64,000 nucleotides of DNA from Sphingomonas sp. Leaf67 (GTDB taxonomy: Bacteria; Pseudomonadota; Alphaproteobacteria; Sphingomonadales; Sphingomonadaceae). The stretch is from NCBI RefSeq assembly GCF_001421965.1, contig NZ_LMLP01000021.1:424362-488361 (forward strand), read 5' to 3'. Position 1 is the stretch's first letter; every line of letters begins with the position of its first letter. The position numbers and the translations under genes were made by a program. Shown in pieces: positions 47,010-56,543 of the stretch. The notes beneath the pieces are model-generated. The model was not told where the DNA came from. It ran no database searches and saw only the letters and a list, made by a program, of their open reading frames with translations.

Positions 47010-48755
47010 TTATCGGGTTCGGACATATTCGCCCGGCGCGTCGCCCAATGCTGCTGCACTGCCGCCACCGGGAATGCGCGCCCCGGTCGCCGGCACGGCA
47101 TCGCCGTCCGCCGCCGCAATCCATTGCCGCCAGTCCGGCCACCAGCTGCCCTTGGTCTCCTTCGCCCCCGCAACGAAGGCGGCGAGCGAGTCGGCCGGTT
47201 CGTCGTTGGTCCAATATTGATATTTGCCGGCGGACGGCGGGTTCACGACGCCGGCGATGTGCCCTGACCCGGCCAGCACGAACCGCAACGGCCCGGCAAA
47301 ATGCTCGGTCATCTTCCACACGCTTTCGGGCGGGGCGATATGATCCTCGCGCCCTGCCTGGATATAAGACGGGGTCTTGATCGTCGTCAGGTCGATCGGC
47401 GTGCCGTCGACCGTCATCGACCCCGCCTGCACCAGCCGGTTGTCGCGGTACAGGTCGGTCAGATACCCCAGATGCCAGTTCGCCGGCAAATTGGTGACGT
47501 CGGCGTTCCAGTGCAGCAGGTCGAACGGCGCATAATCGTTGCCGAGCAGATAGTTGTTGGTGACGTAGTTCCAGATCAGGTCGCGCCCGCGCAACAGGTT
47601 GAACGTCGCGGCCATGTATCGCCCGTCGAGATAGCCGTCCTTGCCGACCTGCCGGATCATCTTCAGCTGCTCGTCATCGACGAACAGCGACAATTCGCCG
47701 GCCTGGCTGAAATCGACCTGCGCGGTGAAGAAGGTGGCGGTGGCGACCTTCGCCGCCTCGCCGCGCGCCTCCAGCAACGCCAGCGTCGCCGCCAGCGTGG
47801 TCCCGGCCACGCAATAGCCGATGGTATGCACCGATTCGACGTTCAGCGCCGCGCGCACGGTGTCGATCGCATCTATCTGCCCGCGCACGACATAATCGTC
47901 CCACGTCACGTCCTTCATCGACGCATCGGCCGACTTCCACGACACGACGAACACGCTCAGGCCCTGCTCGACCGCCCAGCGGATGAAGCTCTTCTCTGGC
48001 GTCAGGTCGAGGATGTAGAAACGGTTGATCCATGGCGGGAAGATCAGCAGCGGGATCGCCCCGACCTTTTCGGTGGTCGGCGCATAGTGGATCAGTTCGT
48101 AGAGCGGCGTGCGCTTGATGACCTTGCCCGGTGTCATCGCGACGTTGCGGCCCAGCTCGAACGCGCTGGTATCGCTCTGCGTCATCTGCCCCCTGGCCAT
48201 GTCGGCCAGCATGTTCTGCATGCCCTTCAGCAAGTTCTCGCCGCGCGTCTCGATGATCTTCTCGACGACCAGCGGGTTGGTCGTGGGGAAGTTGGTCGGG
48301 CTCATCGCGTCGATCAGCCCGCGCGTGGCGAAGCGGAGCTGCTCCTTCTGCTTGGCGTCGACGCCGTCGATCGCGTCGACACCTTTCAGCATGTGGTCGG
48401 CGATCAGGAAATAGCTCTGGCGGATGAACGCGAACACCGGGTCGTCATGCCATTGCTTGGCCTTGAACCGCTTGTCGCGGGCGCGTTCGGGCGATTCGTC
48501 GACCGGCGTCGCGTTGGCGGGGTCGAGGAAGCGCTGCCACAGCTTCATCGTATCGGTCCAGAAATCGGTCTGCACCTTCAGCATCCTGGTCGGGTCGGGC
48601 AAGGCGGGCACGCGCTCCATCAGGTCAATGCCCTGTTCGAGCATCATCTGCTGCGCACGGCCGAGCATCTGCGTCCAGTGCTGCAACTCCTCGAGCGACA
48701 TGGTCGGCAGGGCCGGATCGGCCGTTCCGGTCGGCTTCTCGGTCGATTCGGTCAT
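47010..48755 (-). CDS. phaC: Class I poly(3-hydroxyalkanoate) synthase
   Basis: 581 residues. The lipase-like box GYCVAG carries the nucleophile Cys in place of Ser; the catalytic Asp is in GREDHIAP and the His in GSGHIAG. IFPPWINRFYILDL and TFFTAQVDFSQAGEL are PhaC blocks. It polymerises hydroxyacyl-CoA (mainly short-chain, as for class I) into storage polyester on granules. ATG 48755 has AGAGGA just upstream; one four codons earlier is also open. It is divergent from alaC. Confidence 0.95.
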   Translation of the reverse strand: MTESTEKPTGTADPALPTMSLEELQHWTQMLGRAQQMMLEQGIDLMERVPALPDPTRMLKVQTDFWTDTMKLWQRFLDPANATPVDESPERARDKRFKAKQWHDDPVFAFIRQSYFLIADHMLKGVDAIDGVDAKQKEQLRFATRGLIDAMSPTNFPTTNPLVVEKIIETRGENLLKGMQNMLADMARGQMTQSDTSAFELGRNVAMTPGKVIKRTPLYELIHYAPTTEKVGAIPLLIFPPWINRFYILDLTPEKSFIRWAVEQGLSVFVVSWKSADASMKDVTWDDYVVRGQIDAIDTVRAALNVESVHTIGYCVAGTTLAATLALLEARGEAAKVATATFFTAQVDFSQAGELSLFVDDEQLKMIRQVGKDGYLDGRYMAATFNLLRGRDLIWNYVTNNYLLGNDYAPFDLLHWNADVTNLPANWHLGYLTDLYRDNRLVQAGSMTVDGTPIDLTTIKTPSYIQAGREDHIAPPESVWKMTEHFAGPLRFVLAGSGHIAGVVNPPSAGKYQYWTNDEPADSLAAFVAGAKETKGSWWPDWRQWIAAADGDAVPATGARIPGGGSAAALGDAPGEYVRTR

Positions 48756-48832
48756 TTTCCTCTCCATGGCGGCCCGGGCGCTCTACCGGTTAGCGGCTTC
48801 GTAGCGTAAGGACCGCATCGAAAGGAACGAGA

Positions 48833-50044
48833 ATGTCCGACGAATTCTACCGCATGAAACGCCTGCCCCCCTATGTCATTGCGGAAGTAAACGCGATGCG
48901 GGCGGCGGCGCGTGCCGGTGGCGAGGACATTATCGACCTCGGCATGGGCAACCCCGATCTGCCACCGCCTGACCACGTCATCGAAAAGCTGGTCGAGGTC
49001 GCGCGCAAGCCATCGGCGCACGGCTATTCGCAGTCGCGCGGCATTCCGGGCCTGCGGCGGGCGCAGGCGAATTATTACGGTCGCCGTTTCGGCGTCGATG
49101 TCGATCCCGACAGCGAAGTCGTGGTGACGATGGGGTCGAAAGAGGGTCTCGCCAGCCTCGCCACCGCGATCACCGCGCCGGGCGACGTGATCCTCGCGCC
49201 CAATCCCAGCTACCCGATCCATATGTTCGGCTTCATCATCGCCGGCGCCACCATCCGCGCCGTGCCGACCACGCCCGACGAACATTATTTCGAAAGCCTC
49301 GAACGCGCGATGGCATTCACCGTGCCGCGCCCCAGCGTGCTGGTGATGGGATACCCGTCGAACCCGACCGCCGAGGTCGTCGACCTCGCCTTCTACGAAC
49401 GCGTCGTCGCCTTCGCGAAGGAACATGGGCTGTGGATCATCTCCGACCTCGCCTATTCCGAACTCTATTATGACGGTTGCCCGACCCCTTCGATCCTGCA
49501 GGTCAAGGGCGCGAAGGACGTCGCGATCGAATTCACGTCGCTCAGCAAGACCTATTCGATGGCCGGCTGGCGGATGGGCTTCGGTGTGGGCAACAAGAAG
49601 CTGATCGCGGCGATGACCCGGGTGAAGTCCTATCTCGATTACGGCGCCTTCACCCCGATCCAGGCGGCGGCCTGCGCGGCGCTGAACGGTCCGCAGGATA
49701 TCGTCGAAAAGAACCGCCAACTGTATCACAAGCGCCGCGACGTACTGGTCGAAAGCTTCGGCCGTGCCGGCTGGGACATCCCCTCCCCGCGCGCGTCGAT
49801 GTTCGCGTGGGCACCGCTACCGCCGGCGCTGGCGCATCTGGGATCGCTGGAATTCGCCAAGCAGCTGCTGACCGAGGCCAAGGTCGCGGTCGCGCCGGGC
49901 GTCGGCTATGGCGAGAATGGCGAAGGCTATGTGCGCATCGCAATGGTCGAGAACGAACAGCGACTGCGACAGGCGGCACGCAACGTGAAGAAGTATCTTC
50001 AGTCGATGGGGGTGAATACGCCGGCTGGACGCAACGCTGGGTAA
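48833..50044 (+). CDS. alaC: Alanine-synthesising aminotransferase (AlaC-like)
   Basis: 403 residues, fold-type I PLP enzyme. The lysine is in SLSKTYSMAGWRMGF; GNPDLPPPDHVIEKL, VTMGSKEGLASL and NPSYPIHMFGFI follow the E. coli AlaC sequence closely. It would make alanine from pyruvate with glutamate as amino donor. Related proteins are often called LL-diaminopimelate aminotransferase, so a wider role is possible. ATG 48833 follows GAAAGGAACGAGA. Confidence 0.88.
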   Translation: MSDEFYRMKRLPPYVIAEVNAMRAAARAGGEDIIDLGMGNPDLPPPDHVIEKLVEVARKPSAHGYSQSRGIPGLRRAQANYYGRRFGVDVDPDSEVVVTMGSKEGLASLATAITAPGDVILAPNPSYPIHMFGFIIAGATIRAVPTTPDEHYFESLERAMAFTVPRPSVLVMGYPSNPTAEVVDLAFYERVVAFAKEHGLWIISDLAYSELYYDGCPTPSILQVKGAKDVAIEFTSLSKTYSMAGWRMGFGVGNKKLIAAMTRVKSYLDYGAFTPIQAAACAALNGPQDIVEKNRQLYHKRRDVLVESFGRAGWDIPSPRASMFAWAPLPPALAHLGSLEFAKQLLTEAKVAVAPGVGYGENGEGYVRIAMVENEQRLRQAARNVKKYLQSMGVNTPAGRNAG

Positions 50045-50053
50045 CTCCCGCAT

Positions 50054-50148
50054 CGTCATTCCGCGCAGGCGGGAATCCATAGACGCAACGTCGGCAAGTC
50101 GTTCGCTGGCCTCAACGCATAGGGGTTCCTGCCTGCGCGGGAATGACA
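50054..50148. repeat. Paired palindromic repeat, GCGCAGGCGGG family
   Basis: CGTCATTCCGCGCAGGCGGG at one end and CTGCGCGGGAATGACA at the other are inverted copies with ~38 bases between. It is nearly the same as the unit at 13342-13437 and follows alaC by 9 bases. Confidence 0.8.
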
Positions 50149-50212
50149 AGGCAGACGGCGGAACCCCGCAGCTCGTCCACCGCTATACACCCACCCCTTC
50201 CGGAGCGCACCA

Positions 50213-50611
50213 ATGAACGACCTGCCGATCGAACTCACCCTGCTCGGCTGGTCGGTCGTGCTGCTGACCATCGCGATCCTGCTGCAAGGCCAGTTCGCGA
50301 CGAAGGAACGTGGCACCCAATGGAATGCCGGCCCCCGCGACGGTGACAATGCGCCCAAGGGCGTTATGGCGGGCCGCGCGCAGCGTGCCCTCGACAATCT
50401 CAAGGAAAGCTATCCCGCCTTCATCGGCCTTGCGCTCGCGCTGGCGGTCAGCGGCCGTACCGGCGGGTTGGGCGCGACGGGGGCGATCCTGTGGTTCGTG
50501 GCGCGCATCATCTATCACCCGCTCTACCTGTTCGGCGTGCCCTATCTGCGCAGCATGGCGTGGATCGTGTCGATGCTGGGGCTGTTGCTGATGCTGATCC
50601 GGCTGCTGTGA
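50213..50611 (+). CDS. MAPEG-family membrane protein
   Basis: 132 residues with four predicted helices. ERGTQWNAGPRD, GRAQRALDNLKESYPAF and ARIIYHPLYLFGVPYLRS are MAPEG blocks (membrane proteins linked to eicosanoid and glutathione metabolism). Bacterial relatives often have unclear roles. ATG 50213 with GGAGCG upstream. Confidence 0.85.
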   Translation: MNDLPIELTLLGWSVVLLTIAILLQGQFATKERGTQWNAGPRDGDNAPKGVMAGRAQRALDNLKESYPAFIGLALALAVSGRTGGLGATGAILWFVARIIYHPLYLFGVPYLRSMAWIVSMLGLLLMLIRLL

Positions 50612-50716
50612 AAAGCGCCACTTCTTCCGTCATAACATAATCTCGCTACGCCGCTGCGATCGATTGCCGCAGCTTCGCGCCGTGCCGCGATCCCCCGCGG
50701 TTGGAGCGTCGGCGTC

Positions 50717-50980
50717 ATGTTCGTGTTCAAGGGTCTCGAAAGCCATCCGCGCAGCTTCGTGAAGGCGGTGTCGTGGCGGACGGTCGGATCGATCGACACT
50801 TTCCTGCTGGGACTGTTATTCTCCGGCTCGGCGAAGCTGGCCGGGGCGATCGCCGGAACCGAAGTGCTGACCAAGATCACGCTGTTCTATTTCCACGAAC
50901 GCGCATGGTCGCTGGTCCGCTGGGGCCATCGCGCCGATCCCGCCGCGACCACCGACGCCACGACCCTGCCGACGAGCTGA
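50717..50980 (+). CDS. DUF2061-family small membrane protein
   Basis: 87 residues. The family pattern is SFVKAVSWRTVGSIDTFLLG (~14-33), then a second helix and ITLFYFHERAWSLVRWG near the end. Two membrane helices are likely. No function is established for this family. It ends 16 bases before the converging HxlR-type gene. Confidence 0.8.
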   Translation: MFVFKGLESHPRSFVKAVSWRTVGSIDTFLLGLLFSGSAKLAGAIAGTEVLTKITLFYFHERAWSLVRWGHRADPAATTDATTLPTS

Positions 50981-50996
50981 CGACCGGCCAGGCCGG

Positions 50997-51467
50997 TCAG
51001 TCGCGAACGACGTCTTCCTCAAGCGACCAGATCAGATCGCCCTTGCCCAGCACCCGCCCGTCATGGCTGCACACCGCGACCGGCTGCACCGGGCGACGGT
51101 CGCAGGCATCGACCAGTACCGGCGTCGCCGCCACGCCGGTTTCCCACCGCTCGCCCCATTGCCGCAGCGCGACCATGGTCGGTTGCAGCGCATAGCCCTT
51201 TTCGGTCAGGCGATAGTCGATCTTGCGACGATCGCTCTCGACCGCGCGCCGTTCGAGGATGCCGTGCCCGACCAGCCGCGACAGACGATTGGCAAGGATG
51301 TTTCGGGCGATGCCGAGTTCCGACTGGAACTCCTCGAAATGCGACAGCCCGTTGAACGATGCGCGCAGGATCAGGAACGACCAGCGTTCGCCCATCGCCT
51401 CCAGCGCGGCGGGCAGGCTGCACTGATCGGCAAGGTCGCGTAGCGGTTCTCGAAGGACGGTCATCAT
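50997..51467 (-). CDS. HxlR-family transcriptional regulator
   Basis: 156 residues from ATG 51467 (or 51464). The conserved Cys is in LADQCSLPAALEAMGERWSF; the winged helix runs LILRASFNGLSHFEEFQSEL, then LSRLVGHGILERR and YRLTEKGYAL. HxlR proteins are dimeric DNA-binding regulators, often responsive to redox or electrophiles through that Cys. The gene is divergent from the small secreted protein at 51605, with a palindrome between them. Confidence 0.88.
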   Translation of the reverse strand: MMTVLREPLRDLADQCSLPAALEAMGERWSFLILRASFNGLSHFEEFQSELGIARNILANRLSRLVGHGILERRAVESDRRKIDYRLTEKGYALQPTMVALRQWGERWETGVAATPVLVDACDRRPVQPVAVCSHDGRVLGKGDLIWSLEEDVVRD

Positions 51468-51548
51468 CCGCTTCGATTCTAGCGCATGGCGGCGGGCAAA
51501 GGAATAGCACTTCTTTCGCGCCCGCAGCAAACATCGCAACTTGCAACT

Positions 51549-51560
51549 TACATTCATGTA
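51549..51560. promoter_or_regulatory. Palindrome in the hxlR/CC_3452-like divergent region
   Basis: TACATTCATGTA is a 5-2-5 perfect inverted repeat. It lies 82 bases upstream of the HxlR start and 45 bases upstream of the divergent gene, a plausible autoregulatory operator. Confidence 0.45.
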
Positions 51561-51604
51561 GATTAGGCGCGGGACACCGTAATCTCTGGATGGAGCTGTT
51601 GCCC

Positions 51605-51910
51605 GTGAAGATGTTCGCCCTGCTGACCGCCGCTGTGCTGACCCTGCCCTTCGCCGCCGCAGCACAGCCGAACCGCGGCTATAGCGCCGTGCCCGCGACC
51701 GCGCCGGCCGTCGACACGATCCTTACCCGCAGCACGCTATGGAAGTGCACTGCCGAGCGTTGCGCCACCCCGCGCGCCGAAGGCAGTCACCTGACCATGT
51801 GCCAGCTCGCCGCCGCGCAGCTCGGCCCGCTCGCCGCCTTCACCGCCAACGGCACCCCATTTCCCCCCGAACAACTCGCAAAGTGCAACATTCGCGCCAA
51901 AGGTGCCTGA
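51605..51910 (+). CDS. CC_3452-like small secreted protein
   Basis: 101 residues. Signal peptide MKMFALLTAAVLTLPFAAAA, then a domain with TRSTLWKCTAERCATPRAEG and two more cysteines (TMCQLAAAQLG, AKCNIRAKGA), as in the CC_3452 family of alphaproteobacteria. Four cysteines suggest disulfides in the periplasm. Function unknown. GTG 51605 is preferred since TGGAG lies 9 bases upstream; an ATG at 51590 lacks a site. Confidence 0.75.
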   Translation: MKMFALLTAAVLTLPFAAAAQPNRGYSAVPATAPAVDTILTRSTLWKCTAERCATPRAEGSHLTMCQLAAAQLGPLAAFTANGTPFPPEQLAKCNIRAKGA

Positions 51911-51961
51911 TCGACGCGAAAACGGTTGCAAAGCCGCCCCGGCCCGCTCCATCTAGATCGC

Positions 51962-54052
51962 ATGCTGCGGCAGTATGAATTGGTGGAGCGGGTCAAGACC
52001 TACGACCCGGACGCGGACGAGGCGCTGCTGAACCGCGCCTATGTCTTTTCGATGCACGCGCATGGCAGCCAAAAGCGGGCATCGGGCGACCCGTATTTCA
52101 GCCACCCGATCGAGGTGGCCGGCATCCTGACCGACCTGCACCTCGACGACGAGACGATTGCGACCGCGATCCTGCACGACACGGTCGAGGACACCGTGGC
52201 GACGCACGAGGAAATCCAGGCCAAGTTCGGGGTCAACGTCGCCCGACTGGTCGAGGGCGTGACCAAGCTCAGCAAGATCGAGGCGCAGACCGAGAACGAG
52301 CGCGCCGCCGAGAATCTGCGCAAGTTCCTGTTGGCGATGTCCGACGACATTCGCGTGCTGCTGGTGAAGCTGGCCGACCGGCTGCACAATATGCGCACGC
52401 TCCATCACATCGCGAAGCCCGAGAAGCGCAAGCGGATCGCGCGCGAGACGATGGACATCTACGCACCACTCGCCGAGCGGATCGGCATGTACGAGTTCAT
52501 GAACGAGATGCAGACGCTGGCATTTCGCGAGATCGAACCCGAAGCGTATGAATCGATCACCCGCCGCCTCGAACAACTGGAGGAAGGCGGCGGCGACCGC
52601 GTCGCCAAGATCGGCGGCGACCTGAAGACGATGCTCGACCGCCACGGCATCACCGCCGAGGTATCGGGCCGGCGCAAGCATCCCTATTCGATCTGGCGCA
52701 AGATGTCGGAGCGGCACGTCACCCTCGAACAACTGTCGGACATCGTCGCGTTCCGCGCGATCGTCGACAGCGAGGAGGAATGCTACCGGGCGCTCGGCAT
52801 CATCCATCGGCGCTGGCCGATGGTGCCGGGACGGTTCAAGGATTATATCTCGACGCCCAAGCGCAACGGCTATCGTTCGCTGCACACCGCCGTCATCCAT
52901 GCCGAAAACATGCGGATCGAGGTGCAGATCCGCACTCGCGAGATGCATGCGCAGGCTGAGTTCGGCCTCGCGGCGCACTGGGCGTACAAGCAGGACGCGG
53001 TGCGCCCCGATACGCAGGTCCGCTGGATTCGCGACCTCGTCGAAATTCTCGACAATGCCGAGAGCCCCGAGGAACTGCTCGAACATACCCGCATGGCGAT
53101 GTATGCCGACCGCATCTTCGCCTTCACGCCCAAGGGCGAACTGCATCAGTTGCCCAAGGGCGCGACGCCGATCGACTTCGCCTATGCGGTGCATACCGAT
53201 CTCGGCGATCAGGCGGTGGGCGCGAAGGTCAATGGCGGCGTCGTTCCGCTGCGCACCGAACTGAAGAACGGCGATCAGGTCCAGATCCTGCGGTCGAAGG
53301 CGCAGCGTCCGCAGGCCAACTGGTTGAACTTCGCCATCACCGGCAAGGCTCGCGCTGCCATCCGCCGCTATATCCGCCTGCGCGAACGCGACGAGACGGC
53401 GGCGCTGGGCAAGCGGCTGTATCAGGAACTGATCGCGCGCCTGCCGGTCCCGCCCGGCATCGACGCGCTGGCGGAAGGGCTGAAGCGGCTGAAGATCGCC
53501 GACGAAGCGACGCTGTTCGAAGGGCTGGCGCATGGCAAGCTGACCGACGAAGCGGTGATGGAGGCGGTCATGCCCGGGGCCATTGCCGACCCGAAGATCG
53601 AACCGATCCCGGCGCAGCGCGCCCCGATCGAGATCAAGGGGCTGACCGCCGGCGTCGGCTACGACCTCGCCACCTGCTGCCACCCGGTGCCGGGCGACCG
53701 CATCATCGGCATCCGCCGCGGTGATGGCCGGTTCGAGGTGCATGAAATCGGCTGCGAGACGATCGAGGCGATCGACCCGCATCACTGGATCGATCTGACC
53801 TGGGGCGACAATGCCGAGGGTGCCACCGCGCGGATCGCGGTGACGCTGAAGAACGAACCCGGTGCGCTGGGTGCGGTGGCGACCGTCATCGGCGGCCACC
53901 GGGCGAACATCCTCGGGCTACGGCTCGATAATCGCGACACGACCTTCCACACCAACACCATCGATGTCGAGGTCCGCGACGCGGCGCACCTGATGAAACT
54001 GCTCGCCGGCCTGCGCGCGGCCGATGCGGTGAACAAGGCGGAACGCGGCTAA
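51962..54052 (+). CDS. rsh: Bifunctional (p)ppGpp synthetase/hydrolase (Rsh)
   Basis: 696 residues, full RelA/SpoT layout. HD hydrolase near 65-110 with [16 protein letters not shown]; synthetase domain with [23 protein letters not shown] domain ([21 protein letters not shown]); and a C-terminal ACT domain ([20 protein letters not shown]). It is the main stringent-response enzyme in alphaproteobacteria, and both activities look intact. ATG 51962 is used since upstream in-frame sequence is not conserved. Confidence 0.95.
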   Translation: MLRQYELVERVKTYDPDADEALLNRAYVFSMHAHGSQKRASGDPYFSHPIEVAGILTDLHLDDETIATAILHDTVEDTVATHEEIQAKFGVNVARLVEGVTKLSKIEAQTENERAAENLRKFLLAMSDDIRVLLVKLADRLHNMRTLHHIAKPEKRKRIARETMDIYAPLAERIGMYEFMNEMQTLAFREIEPEAYESITRRLEQLEEGGGDRVAKIGGDLKTMLDRHGITAEVSGRRKHPYSIWRKMSERHVTLEQLSDIVAFRAIVDSEEECYRALGIIHRRWPMVPGRFKDYISTPKRNGYRSLHTAVIHAENMRIEVQIRTREMHAQAEFGLAAHWAYKQDAVRPDTQVRWIRDLVEILDNAESPEELLEHTRMAMYADRIFAFTPKGELHQLPKGATPIDFAYAVHTDLGDQAVGAKVNGGVVPLRTELKNGDQVQILRSKAQRPQANWLNFAITGKARAAIRRYIRLRERDETAALGKRLYQELIARLPVPPGIDALAEGLKRLKIADEATLFEGLAHGKLTDEAVMEAVMPGAIADPKIEPIPAQRAPIEIKGLTAGVGYDLATCCHPVPGDRIIGIRRGDGRFEVHEIGCETIEAIDPHHWIDLTWGDNAEGATARIAVTLKNEPGALGAVATVIGGHRANILGLRLDNRDTTFHTNTIDVEVRDAAHLMKLLAGLRAADAVNKAERG

Positions 54053-54064
54053 CCCCAAATCCTA

Positions 54065-54199
54065 TTCCTCCCCGGCACGGGGAGGGGGACCAGCGCAGTT
54101 GGTGGAGGGGGGGTCCTGCTCCACTACGGTCGTGCTTCGTCGACAACCCCCTCCACCATCCGCTGCGCGGACGGTCCCCCTCCCCGTATCGGGGAGGAA
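54065..54199. repeat. Long inverted repeat, CCTCCCCG family
   Basis: Arms at about 54065-54110 and 54147-54199 are complementary over most of their length, with TTCCTCCCCGGCACGGGG at the left and CCCCGTATCGGGGAGGAA at the right. It fills the gap between rsh and cobT. Each end also folds as a small hairpin like the one at 45148. Confidence 0.8.
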
Positions 54200-54248
54200 C
54201 TGCACCGTCCCCCTTGCCTCCCCCGCCCCCAATCCCCAAAGCACAGCC

Positions 54249-56078
54249 ATGGCACAGGAATCCCCGCTCGACCGGTTTCGTGACGTCCTGCGCGGCACGT
54301 CGCGCGCGATTGCCGACGAACCCGAGGTCGAACTGGCCTTCACCGCCGACGCGCCGACCGCGTCGGGCAAGCATATCAAGGTGCCGATGCCCGCCCGCGC
54401 GCTGCCTGCCGATCAGGTGGCCGAGGCGCGCGGCCATGCCGACGGCTTCGCGCTGCGTATGCGCCATCACAATGCCGCGCTCCACGCCCGTACCGCACCC
54501 GGCGATGCGGTCGCGCGCGCCGTCTATGACGCGGTCGAACAGGCGCGGATCGATGCGCTGGGGTCGGCCGGGTATGACGGCATCGCCGACAATCTCGACC
54601 ATGCGCTAACCATGCGCATGCGCTCCGACCCGATCACCCGCGCCCGTACCCGCGCAGAAGTGCCGCTGTCGACCGCGGTGCAGATGCTGGTGCGCGAACG
54701 GCTGACCGGCCGTGCCCCGCCCGCCGCCGCCGCACCGGGCATGGCGCTCATCACCGACTGGATCGAGCAGCGCGCCGGTGCGCAACTCGACAGCCTTGCC
54801 GGACTGGTCGCCGATCAGGCCGCCTTTGCGCGCGGCATCACCCGCCTGCTCGAGGACCTCGAACTGGTCGAGGGCGAGATCGAACCCGAACAGGCCGATG
54901 ACGGCGGCGACGATTCGGAAGGGGAAGACGAACAGACCCCCGAGGACGATGGCGACGATTCGGGCGAACAGCAGGGTGGCGAAGGTCAGGTCGAGGCGCG
55001 CGGCGAGGATCGCAGCGACGAACAGTCCGATGGTCAGTCCGACGACCTGTCGGAGGACATCGACGCCGAAGGCGACGACATGGCCGATGGCGAGGACGAA
55101 GGCGGCATGATGCCGGTCCGCCCGAACCGCCCCTTCGCCGACCTGAACGCGCAATTCGAATATCGTGCGTTCACCACCAAATATGACGAAGTGATCGCCG
55201 CGACCGAATTGTGCGAGGCTGACGAACTCGAACGGCTGCGCGCCTATCTCGATCAGCAGCTGGTGCAGTTGCAGGGGGTCGTGACCAAACTCGCCAACCG
55301 GCTGCAACGCCGGTTGATGGCGCAACAGTCGCGGTCGTGGGACTTCGATCAGGAGGAAGGGATGCTCGACGCGGCGCGGCTGGCGCGCGTCGTCATCAAC
55401 CCGGCCCAGTCGCTCAGCTACAAGATCGAGCGCGATACCGAATTCCGCGATACCGTCGTCACCCTGCTGATCGACAATTCGGGATCGATGCGCGGCCGCC
55501 CGATCGGCATCGCCGCGATCAGCGCCGACATCCTTGCCCGGACGCTCGAACGCGTCGGGGTGAAGGTCGAGATTCTCGGCTTCACGACGCGCGCGTGGAA
55601 GGGCGGCCAGGCCCGCGAATCGTGGCTCGTCGCCGGACGCCCGCCCCAGCCCGGTCGCCTCAACGACATTCGCCACATCGTCTACAAACAGGCCGACGAG
55701 CCATGGCGCCGTGCCAAGAAGTCGCTCGGGCTGATGATGCGCGAAGGGCTGCTGAAGGAAAATATCGACGGCGAGGCGCTGCTCTGGGCGCATGGCCGCC
55801 TGCTGGCGCGGCCCGAGGACCGCAAGGTGCTGATGGTCATTTCCGACGGCGCGCCGGTCGACGATTCGACGCTGTCGGTCAATTCGGGCAGCTATCTGGA
55901 ACGGCATCTGCGCCAGGTGATCGCGTGGATCGAGGGCAAGTCGCCGGTCGAACTGGTCGCGATCGGCATCGGCCATGACGTGACCCGCTGGTATGCCCGC
56001 GCCGTCACGATCATGGATGCGGAACAACTTGCCGGAACGATGATCGAGCAGCTGGCGTCGCTTTTCGACACCCCATGA
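54249..56078 (+). CDS. cobT: CobT-like cobaltochelatase subunit
   Basis: 609 residues. The N-terminal ~210 are helical, followed by a highly acidic stretch (~215-285, Glu/Asp/Gly/Ser/Gln) and a C-terminal VWA domain with the MIDAS motif DNSGSM. CobT with CobS forms the AAA+ motor that helps CobN insert cobalt in aerobic B12 synthesis. Neither CobS, CobN nor other cob genes are in this window. It is joined to the next gene by an ATGA overlap. A non-B12 role is possible. Confidence 0.85.
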   Translation: MAQESPLDRFRDVLRGTSRAIADEPEVELAFTADAPTASGKHIKVPMPARALPADQVAEARGHADGFALRMRHHNAALHARTAPGDAVARAVYDAVEQARIDALGSAGYDGIADNLDHALTMRMRSDPITRARTRAEVPLSTAVQMLVRERLTGRAPPAAAAPGMALITDWIEQRAGAQLDSLAGLVADQAAFARGITRLLEDLELVEGEIEPEQADDGGDDSEGEDEQTPEDDGDDSGEQQGGEGQVEARGEDRSDEQSDGQSDDLSEDIDAEGDDMADGEDEGGMMPVRPNRPFADLNAQFEYRAFTTKYDEVIAATELCEADELERLRAYLDQQLVQLQGVVTKLANRLQRRLMAQQSRSWDFDQEEGMLDAARLARVVINPAQSLSYKIERDTEFRDTVVTLLIDNSGSMRGRPIGIAAISADILARTLERVGVKVEILGFTTRAWKGGQARESWLVAGRPPQPGRLNDIRHIVYKQADEPWRRAKKSLGLMMREGLLKENIDGEALLWAHGRLLARPEDRKVLMVISDGAPVDDSTLSVNSGSYLERHLRQVIAWIEGKSPVELVAIGIGHDVTRWYARAVTIMDAEQLAGTMIEQLASLFDTP

Positions 56079-56326
56079 AGCCGACCGCCCCGCCCGGCGG
56101 CTTTCGCGGGCCGGTCAAGCGATCGATCACGATCGCCGGCCACGCGACCTCGATCAGCCTCGAACCCGGCTTCTGGGCGGCACTGGAGGCCGCGGCGACC
56201 CGACGGTCGCTGCCGCTATCGGCGCTGGTCGCGGCGATCGACGCGGTGCGAATCGAGGGAGACGATCCACCCAACCTCGCGAGCGCGATCCGGTCTTGGT
56301 TGTTGGGGGAGGTTGGCGCTGGGTAA
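56075..56326 (+). CDS. Ribbon-helix-helix domain protein
   Basis: 83 residues. [20 protein letters not shown] (~16-35) is a family pattern seen in alphaproteobacterial RHH proteins of the AryRHH/Arc type, followed by two helices and [11 protein letters not shown]. It could bind DNA as a dimer. Coupled to cobT by ATGA. Confidence 0.75.
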   Translation: MKPTAPPGGFRGPVKRSITIAGHATSISLEPGFWAALEAAATRRSLPLSALVAAIDAVRIEGDDPPNLASAIRSWLLGEVGAG

Positions 56327-56537
56327 GGTTGTTTTCGCGCGAAGGCGCAAAGGACGCCAAGGGGTCGCGGACCCGGGAAGGTCGGCCGCTATAACGGCTT
56401 CATCGCTTGTTGCAACGAGAGAGGGAGTCTTCCGCTCGCGGGCGATGGCCCAAAGCGCGACCCCTTTGCGCTCTTTGCGCCTTCGCGCGAACCAAATCTC
56501 TTCTTCTACTCCGCGCCTTCGCGCCTTCGCGTGAACC
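56327..56537. repeat. Long inverted repeat, CTTCGCG family
   Basis: Left arm 56327-56368 (TTTTCGCGCGAAGGCGCAAA) pairs with 56457-56493 (TTTGCGCCTTCGCGCGAA). A third arm (CGCCTTCGCGCCTTCGCGTG) follows to 56537. It sits between the RHH gene and the converging GtrB-like gene, and its closest relative is at 17837-17996. Confidence 0.8.
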
Positions 56538-56543
56538 AGCCTT

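Noticed and set aside
51953..53899. A long open frame opposite rsh
   Set aside because: Same reason: rsh has full domain structure and the antisense frame does not.
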